From NCBI GenBank assembly GCA_964371715.1, contig CAYJNO010000040.1, positions 1-13,155 of the forward strand: 13,155 bases of DNA. The letters are read 5' to 3'. This DNA comes from CAYJNO01 sp964371715 (GTDB taxonomy: Bacteria > Bacillota_I > Bacilli_A > Erysipelotrichales > Erysipelotrichaceae). Below are positions 6,853-13,155 of this stretch, in pieces. Below the pieces are notes generated by a model. It worked only from the letters and a program-made list of their open reading frames with translations, ran no database searches and was not told where the DNA came from. A program made the translations under genes and the position numbers. Position 1 is the first letter of the stretch. Each line of letters begins with the position of its first letter.

Positions 6853-7883
6853 TGAAAACAAGTGAATTTGATTTTGAATTACCTGAAAGATTAATAGCTC
6901 AAACACCTTTATTAAATCGTGAAGCATCAAAACTATTAGTATTAAATAAAAAGACTAATGAAATAATCCATACAAATTTTGACCACATTGTCGATTTTTT
7001 TAAACCAGGAGATGTTTTAGTTAGAAACAATACAAGAGTTATACCAGCAAGGCTATTTGGTACTAAAGAAATAACTAATGCTAAAGTTGAATTATTATTA
7101 TTAAAACAATTAGAAGATGATATTTGGGAGTGTTTAGTTGGTAATGCTAAGGTTGTTAAAATTGATACAGTTATAAGTTTTAATAATGGTATTTTAAAAG
7201 CACGTTGTATTGAAATAAAACCTCAAGGTATCAGAATATTTAAAATGGAATATACTGGTATATTTTATGAAATATTAGATTCTTTAGGACAAATGCCACT
7301 ACCACCATATATTAAAGAAAAATTAGATGATAAAGAACGTTATCAAACTATATATTCAAAAATAAAAGGTTCAGCTGCTGCGCCAACTGCAGGCTTACAC
7401 TTTACAAATGAAATCTTTGATAAATTAAAAGCAAAAGGTGTAGTTATTGTGGATATTACTTTACATGTTGGACTTGGTACCTTTAAACCAATGTCTACGG
7501 AAAATATTCATGAGCATGTAATGCATAGTGAAGAATATGAGATATCAAAGGAAGCTGCTGAGATTTTAAATCAAGCTATGGCAAATAAACAAAGAATTAT
7601 CAGTGTTGGTACAACTTCAACTAGAACTTTAGAAAGTGTTTATCAAAAACATCAAAAATTTATAGCTGAAAAAGCAGAGACAAATATCTTTATTTATCCT
7701 GGTTACAAATGGCAAGTTGTTGATGCAATCATTACAAATTTTCATTTACCTAAGTCAACACTAATTATGATGATATCATCATTTGCTTCACAAGAATTAA
7801 TAATGAACGCCTATAAACAAGCAATTGAAAGAGAATATCGTTTCTTTTCATTTGGCGATAGTATGATGATTATCGATGAATAA
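6852..7883 (+). CDS. queA: S-adenosylmethionine:tRNA ribosyltransferase-isomerase
   Basis: A 343-residue enzyme of normal family length that transfers and rearranges the ribosyl part of SAM onto preQ1 in tRNA to give epoxyqueuosine. Typical QueA blocks are present: VRNNTRVIPARLFG near residue 60, GSAAAPTAGLHFT near 175, HVGLGTFKPM near 205 followed by HEHVMHSE, VGTTSTRTLES near 250, and ITNFHLPKSTLIMM near 295. The ATG overlaps the tgt stop in a TAATG arrangement, with AGAGGA inside the end of tgt as its ribosome site. The product is the substrate of QueH, encoded immediately downstream with an 8-nt overlap. Confidence 0.98.
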   Translation: MKTSEFDFELPERLIAQTPLLNREASKLLVLNKKTNEIIHTNFDHIVDFFKPGDVLVRNNTRVIPARLFGTKEITNAKVELLLLKQLEDDIWECLVGNAKVVKIDTVISFNNGILKARCIEIKPQGIRIFKMEYTGIFYEILDSLGQMPLPPYIKEKLDDKERYQTIYSKIKGSAAAPTAGLHFTNEIFDKLKAKGVVIVDITLHVGLGTFKPMSTENIHEHVMHSEEYEISKEAAEILNQAMANKQRIISVGTTSTRTLESVYQKHQKFIAEKAETNIFIYPGYKWQVVDAIITNFHLPKSTLIMMISSFASQELIMNAYKQAIEREYRFFSFGDSMMIIDE

Positions 7884-8481
7884 AATTAATTATCATAAGC
7901 TTGCCTTAGATGAAATAGCTACTTTTAAGACTAAACCAAGTTTATTAATGCATGTATGTTGTGGTGTATGTTCACCATATCCTATTAAATTTTTAATGCA
8001 ACACTTTGATTTAACATTACATTTTAATAATTCTAATATTTATCCTGTTCAAGAACATGATAGGCGTTTATTAGAACTAAAAGATTATCTTACCAGAGCT
8101 AATATTAATATTAAATTAGTTGAAGTAGCATATGATGAAACCTATCAAGAATTTTTGAGTCCTTTAAAAGATGAAAAAGAGGGACAAAAAAGATGCGTGC
8201 TATGCTTTAAAACAAGATTAAATCAAGCATATAAATATGCCAGTGAAAATAACTTTGATTACTTTACCACTGTTATGAGTGTATCACGTCAAAAAAACAG
8301 TGCTTTATTAAATCAAATTGGTGAAGAACTAAGCCATAAATATCCAAACACAAAATACTTCTATAGTGATTTTAAGAAAGATAACGGTAATCTCAAGAGT
8401 AATAAAATTGCAGATAATTTTAATTTATATAAACAAGATTATTGTGGTTGTAAATATTCTATTAGAAAAAAAGTTGAATAA
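7876..8481 (+). CDS. queH: Epoxyqueuosine reductase QueH
   Basis: A 201-residue protein of the QueH (former DUF208) family, the non-cobalamin enzyme that reduces epoxyqueuosine to queuosine and replaces QueG in many bacteria. Family cysteines are intact: MHVCCGVCSPY (25-35; Cys28, Cys29, Cys32), KRCVLCFKTRL (105-115; Cys107, Cys110) and YCGCKYS (189-195; Cys190, Cys192). These match the iron-sulfur/iron-binding motifs of the family. The start overlaps the queA end by 8 nt and has no clear ribosome site, so translation is likely coupled to queA. The last codons and the stop lie inside a terminator hairpin, marking the end of the queuosine operon. Confidence 0.95.
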   Translation: MNKINYHKLALDEIATFKTKPSLLMHVCCGVCSPYPIKFLMQHFDLTLHFNNSNIYPVQEHDRRLLELKDYLTRANINIKLVEVAYDETYQEFLSPLKDEKEGQKRCVLCFKTRLNQAYKYASENNFDYFTTVMSVSRQKNSALLNQIGEELSHKYPNTKYFYSDFKKDNGNLKSNKIADNFNLYKQDYCGCKYSIRKKVE

Positions 8482-8495
8482 TTCAACTTTTTTTT
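8466..8495 (+). terminator. Rho-independent terminator of the queuosine operon
   Basis: A perfect inverted repeat with core GTTGAA-TAA-TTCAAC, flanked by seven A on the left and eight T on the right, gives a long stem followed by the U-run. The three loop bases are exactly the TAA stop codon of queH, and the upstream arm encodes its last residues. Confidence 0.9.
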
Positions 8496-8505
8496 ATAAT
8501 TATTA

Positions 8506-8511
8506 TATAAT
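8506..8511 (+). promoter_or_regulatory. Possible -10 box for the VOC-MBL-mgtE operon
   Basis: A perfect TATAAT lies 23 nt before the VOC start and directly after the queH terminator. A second TATAAT is at 8495-8500. The best -35 candidate (TTCAAC at 8482-8487, spacer 18) is poor and sits in the terminator stem. A promoter is needed here, but its exact place is uncertain. Confidence 0.35.
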
Positions 8512-8534
8512 TAATATAAAGGAGAATAAAATTT

Positions 8535-8903
8535 ATGAAATTCACTATGATACACCAAAACTTTAATGTTTTTAATTTAGAAAAATCATTAAAGTTCTAT
8601 AAAAATGCATTAAACTTAACTGAAGCTAGACGAATGGAAGCTGAAAATGGAAGCTTTATTATTGTTTATTTAGAAGATGAAACAAAAAACTTTCAATTAG
8701 AATTAACATGGTTGAAAGATCAAGAAAAACCATATGATTTAGGTGATCAAGAATTCCACTTAGCTTTTAGAACTGACAATTATGATCAAGCTTACAATTT
8801 ACATCAAGCTATGGGTTGTATCTGCTATGAAAACAAAGATATGGGAATCTACTTTATTGAAGATCCTGATGGTTATTGGTTAGAAATTGTACCTACAAGA
8901 TAA
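8535..8903 (+). CDS. VOC family protein, glyoxalase I (lactoylglutathione lyase)-like
   Basis: A 122-residue single-chain vicinal-oxygen-chelate protein. Two beta-alpha-beta-beta-beta modules are readable. The four metal ligands of glyoxalase I appear to be conserved: His7 (MIHQNF), Glu56 (QLELTW), His75 (EFHLAF) and Glu117 (YWLEIVP), at almost the same positions as in E. coli GloA (5, 56, 74, 122). EDPDGYWLEI is the usual C-terminal block. This supports a metal-dependent lyase or isomerase acting on a thiol adduct of methylglyoxal, but VOC proteins differ widely in substrate and low-GC bacteria often lack glutathione, so the thiol is unknown. AAAGGAG lies 10 nt before the start. Its stop overlaps the start of the MBL gene. 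Confidence 0.9.
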   Translation: MKFTMIHQNFNVFNLEKSLKFYKNALNLTEARRMEAENGSFIIVYLEDETKNFQLELTWLKDQEKPYDLGDQEFHLAFRTDNYDQAYNLHQAMGCICYENKDMGIYFIEDPDGYWLEIVPTR

Positions 8904-9562
8904 TGAAAATTACCTATATCAAAAATAGTGGTGTCTTAATAGAACTTAATACATGTTGCCTTTTAATTGATTATTATGAAGGAGATATCCCAAGCATTAA
9001 TAAACCACTATATGTTCTAGTATCACATGCGCATCATGATCACTATAATGAAGCTATTTTTACAATGTTTAATTCAAATACAAATTATATTTTATCTAAT
9101 GATATTGATTATACAAATAATAACTTAAATATCATTAAAGTTGGTCCATTAAGCACTTATAAAATAAATAACATTCTAACTATTAAGACATTAAAGTCAA
9201 CAGATGAAGGTATAGCTTTTATTATCGAAATTGAAGATAAAATAATTTATCATGCAGGTGATTTAAACTTATGGCTTTGGAATGATGAAAGTAATGAATA
9301 TAACTTAAAAATGGAAAAAATGTATTTAAAACAAATTACTAAATTAAATAATTATGTTTTTGACTTAGCTTTTGTTCCTATTGATCCAAGACAAGAAGAA
9401 TTAATGTATTTAGGCCTTAATAGTTTCTTAAACAATACTATGGCAAAGCATATCTTTCCAATTCACTTTGGTGAAAAATTCTATGTTACAAAATATGCTA
9501 ATAAATATATAACAAATAATATTATTATTTTAGAAAGTTTAAATCAAATAATTAAGATATAA
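8903..9562 (+). CDS. MBL-fold metallo-hydrolase
   Basis: A 219-residue metallo-beta-lactamase-fold protein. The metal motif SHAHHDH is at 41-47 (His42, His44, Asp46, His47), YHAGD at 116-120 gives His117 and Asp120, and FPIHFG gives His188. The chain is close to the short UlaG/YtnP-like hydrolases and lacks the C-terminal glutathione-binding domain of classical glyoxalase II. An in-frame ATG at 8876 exists, but the chosen start at 8903 forms TAATG with the VOC stop and gives the N-terminus MKITYIKNSG expected of the fold. No ribosome site is visible before it, so translation probably depends on re-initiation after the VOC gene. The substrate is not known; a role linked to the VOC enzyme is inferred from coupling only. 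Confidence 0.88.
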   Translation: MKITYIKNSGVLIELNTCCLLIDYYEGDIPSINKPLYVLVSHAHHDHYNEAIFTMFNSNTNYILSNDIDYTNNNLNIIKVGPLSTYKINNILTIKTLKSTDEGIAFIIEIEDKIIYHAGDLNLWLWNDESNEYNLKMEKMYLKQITKLNNYVFDLAFVPIDPRQEELMYLGLNSFLNNTMAKHIFPIHFGEKFYVTKYANKYITNNIIILESLNQIIKI

Positions 9563-9575
9563 GAAGGAGACATCA

Positions 9576-10919
9576 ATGAAATTATTAAACCATGAAACAT
9601 TACTAGAGTTTTTAATTAGCTCAAGTAGTGAAGAAATCAAAACGCATATCAAAGAGATTCACCCCATGGATATCATTGATGTCTTTAATAATATTTCTGA
9701 TAAAATCATCATTAAAGAAATTATAAAAAAATTACCAGATGAAACGATAGCTTTAGTGTTAGACTTTGAAAGTAATAAAAATAAAGCTATAGTCCTAAAT
9801 TTAATCGATTATTCTAGACATAAAGCAATCTTAAATATTATGTCTAGCGATGAATTAACTGACCTTATTGAATCAGTAGATGATGATACAAAGCATCATC
9901 TATTGTCTTTGATTGAAGAATCCGAGGATATTAAATCATTGTTATCTCATAAAGCAGATACTGCTGGAGCTTTAATGACTAATGAATTTATCAATATCTA
10001 TGAAACAAAAACTGTATTAAAAACCTATCAATACTTACAAGCTGTTACTAGAGATAATAATGAAATGGCTTATTATCTTTATATAACTGATAAAGAAGAT
10101 CATCTAAAAGGTGTTATATCATTAAAAGATTTAATTGCTTCACCATTTGATAAAAATATTAAAGATATTACTAATCATAATGTTTATAGTGTTCATGTAG
10201 ATACCGATCAAGAAGAAGTAGCATATATCTTTGATAAGTATGACTATATAATGCTACCTGTAGTAGATGATAACAATGTTTTAGTTGGAGTAATTAGTAT
10301 CGATGATATTATCGATGTCGTAATTGAAGAAAGTACTGAAGATATTCACCGTTTAGCTGGTATTGATGAAGATGAAAAAGTTGACGGTCGTTTTATTGAT
10401 TCTTTAAAGTCTCGCTTACCATGGCTTTTAGTTAACCTATTTACCGCTTCTTTATCAGCAGCTGTCATTACTTCATTTTCTGAAACAATCCAAGCAGTCG
10501 TTGTTTTAGCGGCCATAAATCCTATTATTGCTGGAATGGGTGGAAATGCTGGTAATCAATCAATGACTTTAATCGTTAGATCAATTGCCTTAAAACAAAT
10601 TAATGTAAAAAATGCATTAAAAGTATTTTTTAAAGAATTAAAAGTCGGAATAATGTTTGGCTTAATTTTAGGTTTTATTTTAGCTACAGCAATTAGCTTA
10701 ATTTACCAAAATATCTATTTGGGACTTGTGGCAGGACTCGCTATTCTATTTAATCTAATCATTGCGACAACAGTAGGCTTTTTAGTACCCTTTACAATGC
10801 ATAAATTAAAAATAGACCCCGCATTAGCATCCGGAGTCTTTGTAACTGCTACAACTGATATTTTAGGTTTTTTAATCTTCCTATCTTTAGCATCTATTGC
10901 TTTACCATATCTATTGTAA
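9576..10919 (+). CDS. mgtE: Magnesium transporter/channel MgtE
   Basis: A 447-residue Mg2+ channel of normal MgtE length. The order is: cytoplasmic helical N domain (about 1-125), two CBS domains (about 135-190 and 198-252) that sense cytoplasmic Mg2+, a connecting helix (about 253-278), and five membrane helices (about 280-447). Recognisable blocks are SHKADTAGALMTNEFI at the N/CBS border, INPIIAGMGGNAGNQ (314-328), and TATTDILGF (424-432), where Asp428 corresponds to the pore Mg2+-binding aspartate of Thermus MgtE. AAGGAG lies 6 nt before the start, 13 nt after the MBL stop. Its last 9 nt overlap the end of the convergent ccdA gene. No Mg2+ riboswitch can fit upstream, so control is expected mainly at the protein level. 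Confidence 0.97.
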   Translation: MKLLNHETLLEFLISSSSEEIKTHIKEIHPMDIIDVFNNISDKIIIKEIIKKLPDETIALVLDFESNKNKAIVLNLIDYSRHKAILNIMSSDELTDLIESVDDDTKHHLLSLIEESEDIKSLLSHKADTAGALMTNEFINIYETKTVLKTYQYLQAVTRDNNEMAYYLYITDKEDHLKGVISLKDLIASPFDKNIKDITNHNVYSVHVDTDQEEVAYIFDKYDYIMLPVVDDNNVLVGVISIDDIIDVVIEESTEDIHRLAGIDEDEKVDGRFIDSLKSRLPWLLVNLFTASLSAAVITSFSETIQAVVVLAAINPIIAGMGGNAGNQSMTLIVRSIALKQINVKNALKVFFKELKVGIMFGLILGFILATAISLIYQNIYLGLVAGLAILFNLIIATTVGFLVPFTMHKLKIDPALASGVFVTATTDILGFLIFLSLASIALPYLL

Positions 10920-12032
10920 TTTTAATTCATTAACTAATTCAATTAATAAATCAGTCGGTAATATCCCAGCTTGTAAGCCAAAGATATTACCTTTTTTATC
11001 GATTATTAGGTTAGTAGGATATCCACTAATACCATAAAAATAAGCTTGTCTATAATCTTCATCAAATAGTATTGGTAAATCCACATTTAAATCTTGATAA
11101 TATTGAATTAATTCATCTTTGGCTAATTCATTACCAAGGCCTGGTGCTACCATTAACAATACTGGAACATCTGTTTGTTTTTGTAATTCAATCATATTTG
11201 GATAATTGTCTTCACAATATTTACACCAACTTGCTACAAATTGTATTACTATAACTTCATCTTCATAATCACTTAAATTATGTAGATTTCCATTTTGATC
11301 CATTAACGAAAAATCTAAAGCTTGTACAGTTTCTGCACTCTCATTAGTTTTGTTAGTTTCACTACTATTTATTTTATTAATTGCATCATAACCCATATAT
11401 ATACCCATTAATAACATTACAACACCACCAACTTTAACTGTTAAATTTAAGATATTCATATTATTTTTAATTAATTTTAAACATGTATCTGTAAATATCC
11501 CAATAACTAAAAATGGAATAACAAAACCTAGTGCATAAGCTAATATAAATATATTCCCAATTAAGCTATCACTAGCACTTGATGCTAATAATAGTGCATT
11601 AGTTAAATATGGTCCAACACATGGAGTCCAAGCAAAAGAGAAGAAAAACCCTAATAAATAAGCATTTAATAATCCTTTTTTCTTTAATGGTTTAAATTGA
11701 AATTTAAATGCTTTTTTTAAGTTAAATCTCTTTAGTAAACCAATATTAATTAAACCCATTACAATTAAAAACACAGCACCTATTAAGGTAATATAATTTT
11801 GATACTCTTCAAAAAAACCTTTAAAATAATTAACACCTAATCCCATTACAAAGAATACTGTACATATACCTAATACAAAGGCATTAGTATTCAACATTAC
11901 ACTAAAACGATCATCTTTTTTCGCATTACTTGTAATATACCCTATATATAATGGTACTAATGGTAGAATGCATGGTGACAAAAACGATAGTATTCCTTCT
12001 AAAAACAATCCTAGTAAAACTAAATTATCCAT
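10911..12032 (-). CDS. CcdA-type thiol-disulfide membrane transporter fused to a TlpA/ResA-like thioredoxin domain
   Basis: A 373-residue fusion. Residues 1 to about 215 form a CcdA/DsbD-beta membrane domain with the paired redox cysteines Cys21 (SPCILPLVPLYIGY) and Cys138 (TPCVGPY), which carry electrons from cytoplasmic thioredoxin across the membrane. After a hydrophilic linker rich in Ser, Asn and Thr (about 219-235) comes a redoxin domain with the active site Trp269-Cys270-Lys-Tyr-Cys273 and the cis-proline Pro339 in SGYPTNLIID. The linker follows a final membrane helix (about 199-216), so the redoxin should face outside. The likely job is to deliver reducing power to extracellular disulfides (a DsbD-like minimal pathway). 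CcdA and ResA/TlpA are usually separate in Bacillota. It follows uppP by 11 nt with a TAAGGAG site on the uppP stop, and ends in TAG. Confidence 0.93.
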   Translation of the reverse strand: MDNLVLLGLFLEGILSFLSPCILPLVPLYIGYITSNAKKDDRFSVMLNTNAFVLGICTVFFVMGLGVNYFKGFFEEYQNYITLIGAVFLIVMGLINIGLLKRFNLKKAFKFQFKPLKKKGLLNAYLLGFFFSFAWTPCVGPYLTNALLLASSASDSLIGNIFILAYALGFVIPFLVIGIFTDTCLKLIKNNMNILNLTVKVGGVVMLLMGIYMGYDAINKINSSETNKTNESAETVQALDFSLMDQNGNLHNLSDYEDEVIVIQFVASWCKYCEDNYPNMIELQKQTDVPVLLMVAPGLGNELAKDELIQYYQDLNVDLPILFDEDYRQAYFYGISGYPTNLIIDKKGNIFGLQAGILPTDLLIELVNELKLQ

Positions 12033-12043
12033 CTATTAACTCC

Positions 12044-12868
12044 TTAAACTAAAAAATATATTAATATTATAATACCAAGTACAATTCTATAATAGCCAAA
12101 TACTTTAAAGTCATGTTTTCTAATATAATTCATAAAATATTTAATAACAAATACACTTACGATAAATGAAACAACAGTACCTACTAATAGTACAATTAAA
12201 CTAAATCCTGTCAAAGTAATATTAAGTTTAATTAGTTTTAATAAACTTGCTGCAAACATCATTGGTATTGCAAGAAAAAAAGAAAATTCTGCGGCCACAG
12301 GTCTTGATAAACCTAATAATAATGATCCAATAATAGTTGAACCACTTCTAGATGTCCCAGGTATTAGCGCTAAGATCTGATATACTCCAACCATAAATGC
12401 TTTCTTATATGTTAAATCATTGATGTCATCAATTACTACAATGTTCTTACGATTTTCAACAATAATAAAAATAACACCATATAATACTAACATTATCGCA
12501 ACAACAACATAGTTATAAAAATACTGATCGATTAAATCATCAAATAGTAAACCCATTATTCCAGCTGGTATTGCAGCTACTGCAACTTTAAACCATAAAT
12601 TAACAGTATCTTTTTTTAATTTAAACTTACTATCAAATGGATTTAATTTGTCAAAATATAAGAATAATACTGCCAATATTGAACCTAATTGAATTACAAC
12701 CATAAACATAGAAACAAATTCCGTATTTAATTCTACGTTTTCAAAAATATTAAGTTTTAAAAATTCATCTGCTAAGATTAAGTGTCCTGTACTACTTATT
12801 GGTAACCATTCACTGATACCTTGAATTATCCCTAAGATAATTGATTTTATAATTTCTAACATATCCAT
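12044..12868 (-). CDS. uppP: Undecaprenyl-diphosphate phosphatase
   Basis: A 274-residue polytopic membrane enzyme (BacA/UppP) that dephosphorylates undecaprenyl diphosphate so the lipid carrier can be reused for cell-wall and surface-polymer synthesis; overproduction is known to give bacitracin resistance. The N-terminal catalytic block IIQGISEWLPISSTGHL (14-30) carries Gln16 and Glu20 of the (E/Q)xxxE motif, plus His29. The second block LIPGTSRSGST (168-178) carries Ser173 and Arg174, numbered almost as in E. coli. The first of two nearby ATGs is chosen because GAGG lies 7 nt before it. It opens an operon with the CcdA-thioredoxin fusion. Its presence suggests an undecaprenyl-based surface polymer pathway, hence probably a walled cell. 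Confidence 0.97.
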   Translation of the reverse strand: MDMLEIIKSIILGIIQGISEWLPISSTGHLILADEFLKLNIFENVELNTEFVSMFMVVIQLGSILAVLFLYFDKLNPFDSKFKLKKDTVNLWFKVAVAAIPAGIMGLLFDDLIDQYFYNYVVVAIMLVLYGVIFIIVENRKNIVVIDDINDLTYKKAFMVGVYQILALIPGTSRSGSTIIGSLLLGLSRPVAAEFSFFLAIPMMFAASLLKLIKLNITLTGFSLIVLLVGTVVSFIVSVFVIKYFMNYIRKHDFKVFGYYRIVLGIIILIYFLV

Positions 12869-12901
12869 TTTTATGCCTCTTTCTAATTCTTTCTAAAATC
12901 T

Positions 12902-12910
12902 ATTTTACCA
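12902..12910 (-). promoter_or_regulatory. Extended -10 promoter of the uppP operon
   Basis: On the minus strand TGGTAAAAT is an extended -10 element with a predicted start near 12895 and a leader of about 27 nt. The -35 region is AT-rich without a good hexamer. Confidence 0.5.
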
Positions 12911-13051
12911 AATATAACTTTAAATTAATAATTAAAATCAAAAGACTTAACAACATCACCGAATTTAATGATAACTTTTGAATGAAATGTGTAGCAGATA
13001 TGACACAAATATAACTTTTCAAAAAATATTTAATTTTTTTCGAAATATGTG

Positions 13052-13080
13052 TTGACTTAGGTTTTTATATTTGATATATT
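13052..13080 (+). promoter_or_regulatory. Strong sigma-A promoter for the tRNA-Ile transcript
   Basis: TTGACT (13052-13057), a 17-nt spacer and TATATT (13075-13080) with a TGA extension make the best promoter in the window. Just upstream, 13018-13046 is made of A- and T-tracts that resemble an UP element, as found at rRNA and tRNA promoters. Transcription would start near 13087, about 24 nt before the tRNA. The rest of the 12911-13051 gap shows no gene; it has two short direct repeats only (ATAACTTTT at 12971 and 13011; ACACAAATAT at 13003 and 13101). Confidence 0.85.
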
Positions 13081-13110
13081 TAATAGGCATTCGGTGGTAA
13101 ACACAAATAT

Positions 13111-13155
13111 GGGCCTGTAGCTCAGGTGGTTAGAGCGCACCCCTGATAAGGGTGA
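13111..13155 (+). tRNA. tRNA-Ile (anticodon GAT), 3' end cut by window edge
   Basis: The first 45 nt of a tRNA are present: acceptor strand GGGCCTG, TA, D-arm GCTC-loop-GAGC, then anticodon stem CACCC/GGGTG around the loop CTGATAA with anticodon GAT at 13145-13147. The sequence is nearly the classical tRNA-Ile(GAU). The window ends after the anticodon stem, so the T-arm and acceptor 3' strand are not seen. It is first in its transcript; more tRNA or rRNA genes may follow outside. Confidence 0.95.

Noticed and set aside
8366..8566. Open frame of 66 codons on the plus strand
   Set aside because: Overlaps the end of queH, its terminator and the start of the VOC gene in another frame; low-complexity Ile/Asn/Lys sequence expected from AT-rich DNA.
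8903..9562. Calling the MBL protein glyoxalase II
   Set aside because: The chain is short, lacks the C-terminal glutathione-binding domain, and its motif SHAHHDH is shared by many MBL families.
11072..11254. Open frame of 60 codons on the plus strand
   Set aside because: Antisense to the thioredoxin domain of the CcdA fusion, where the WCxxC motif proves the minus-strand reading.
13003..13110. Direct repeat ACACAAATAT flanking the tRNA promoter, considered as an attachment site
   Set aside because: Only 10 bp, AT-rich, with no integrase or mobile gene nearby; chance is likely.

Overview
The window is strongly AT-rich and tightly packed with short intergenic gaps, which points to a low-GC member of the Bacillota/Mycoplasmatota borderland (for example Izemoplasmatales, Haloplasma-like or Erysipelotrichia-like bacteria). 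This placement is an inference from composition and gene content. Every tryptophan I checked is TGG, no gene has an internal TGA, and TAA, TAG and one TGA are used as stops, so genetic code 11 fits better than the Mycoplasma code 4. It looks like ordinary chromosomal housekeeping DNA: I see no transposase, phage gene, CRISPR array or recombination site.

Left part, minus strand, read right to left (5627 down to 1). An ArsR/SmtB-type metal sensor overlaps an FMN-dependent alpha-hydroxy-acid oxidoreductase. Next comes a short, divergent pyrophosphatase-like gene with its own promoter and a clear terminator. After that follows a close-packed unit of an MBOAT O-acyltransferase, a DHHW/AlgX-like secreted protein (together a probable exopolysaccharide O-acetylation pair) and a TrmA-family 23S rRNA uracil methyltransferase that runs off the left edge only a few codons before its end.

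Middle, plus strand (5698 to 10919). The queuosine genes tgt, queA and queH form an overlapping operon that covers every step from preQ1 to queuosine and ends in a strong terminator. A second plus-strand unit encodes a glyoxalase-fold (VOC) protein, an MBL-fold hydrolase and the magnesium channel/transporter MgtE.

Right part, minus strand (12910 down to 10911). uppP (undecaprenyl-diphosphate phosphatase) is followed by a CcdA-thioredoxin fusion whose 3' end overlaps the 3' end of mgtE. At the right edge a strong sigma-A promoter drives a tRNA-Ile(GAT) gene cut by the window end.

The genes fall into three themes: envelope (UppP, MBOAT/DHHW, CcdA-TlpA), RNA modification (RlmD, Tgt, QueA, QueH, tRNA-Ile) and metal/redox handling (ArsR, FMN enzyme, VOC, MBL, MgtE). 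I found no clearly undescribed system. The most useful leads are the metal-sensor/FMN-enzyme pair, the degenerate pyrophosphatase-like protein, the preQ1-dependent queuosine operon, and two terminators whose hairpin apex holds the stop codon of the gene they end.
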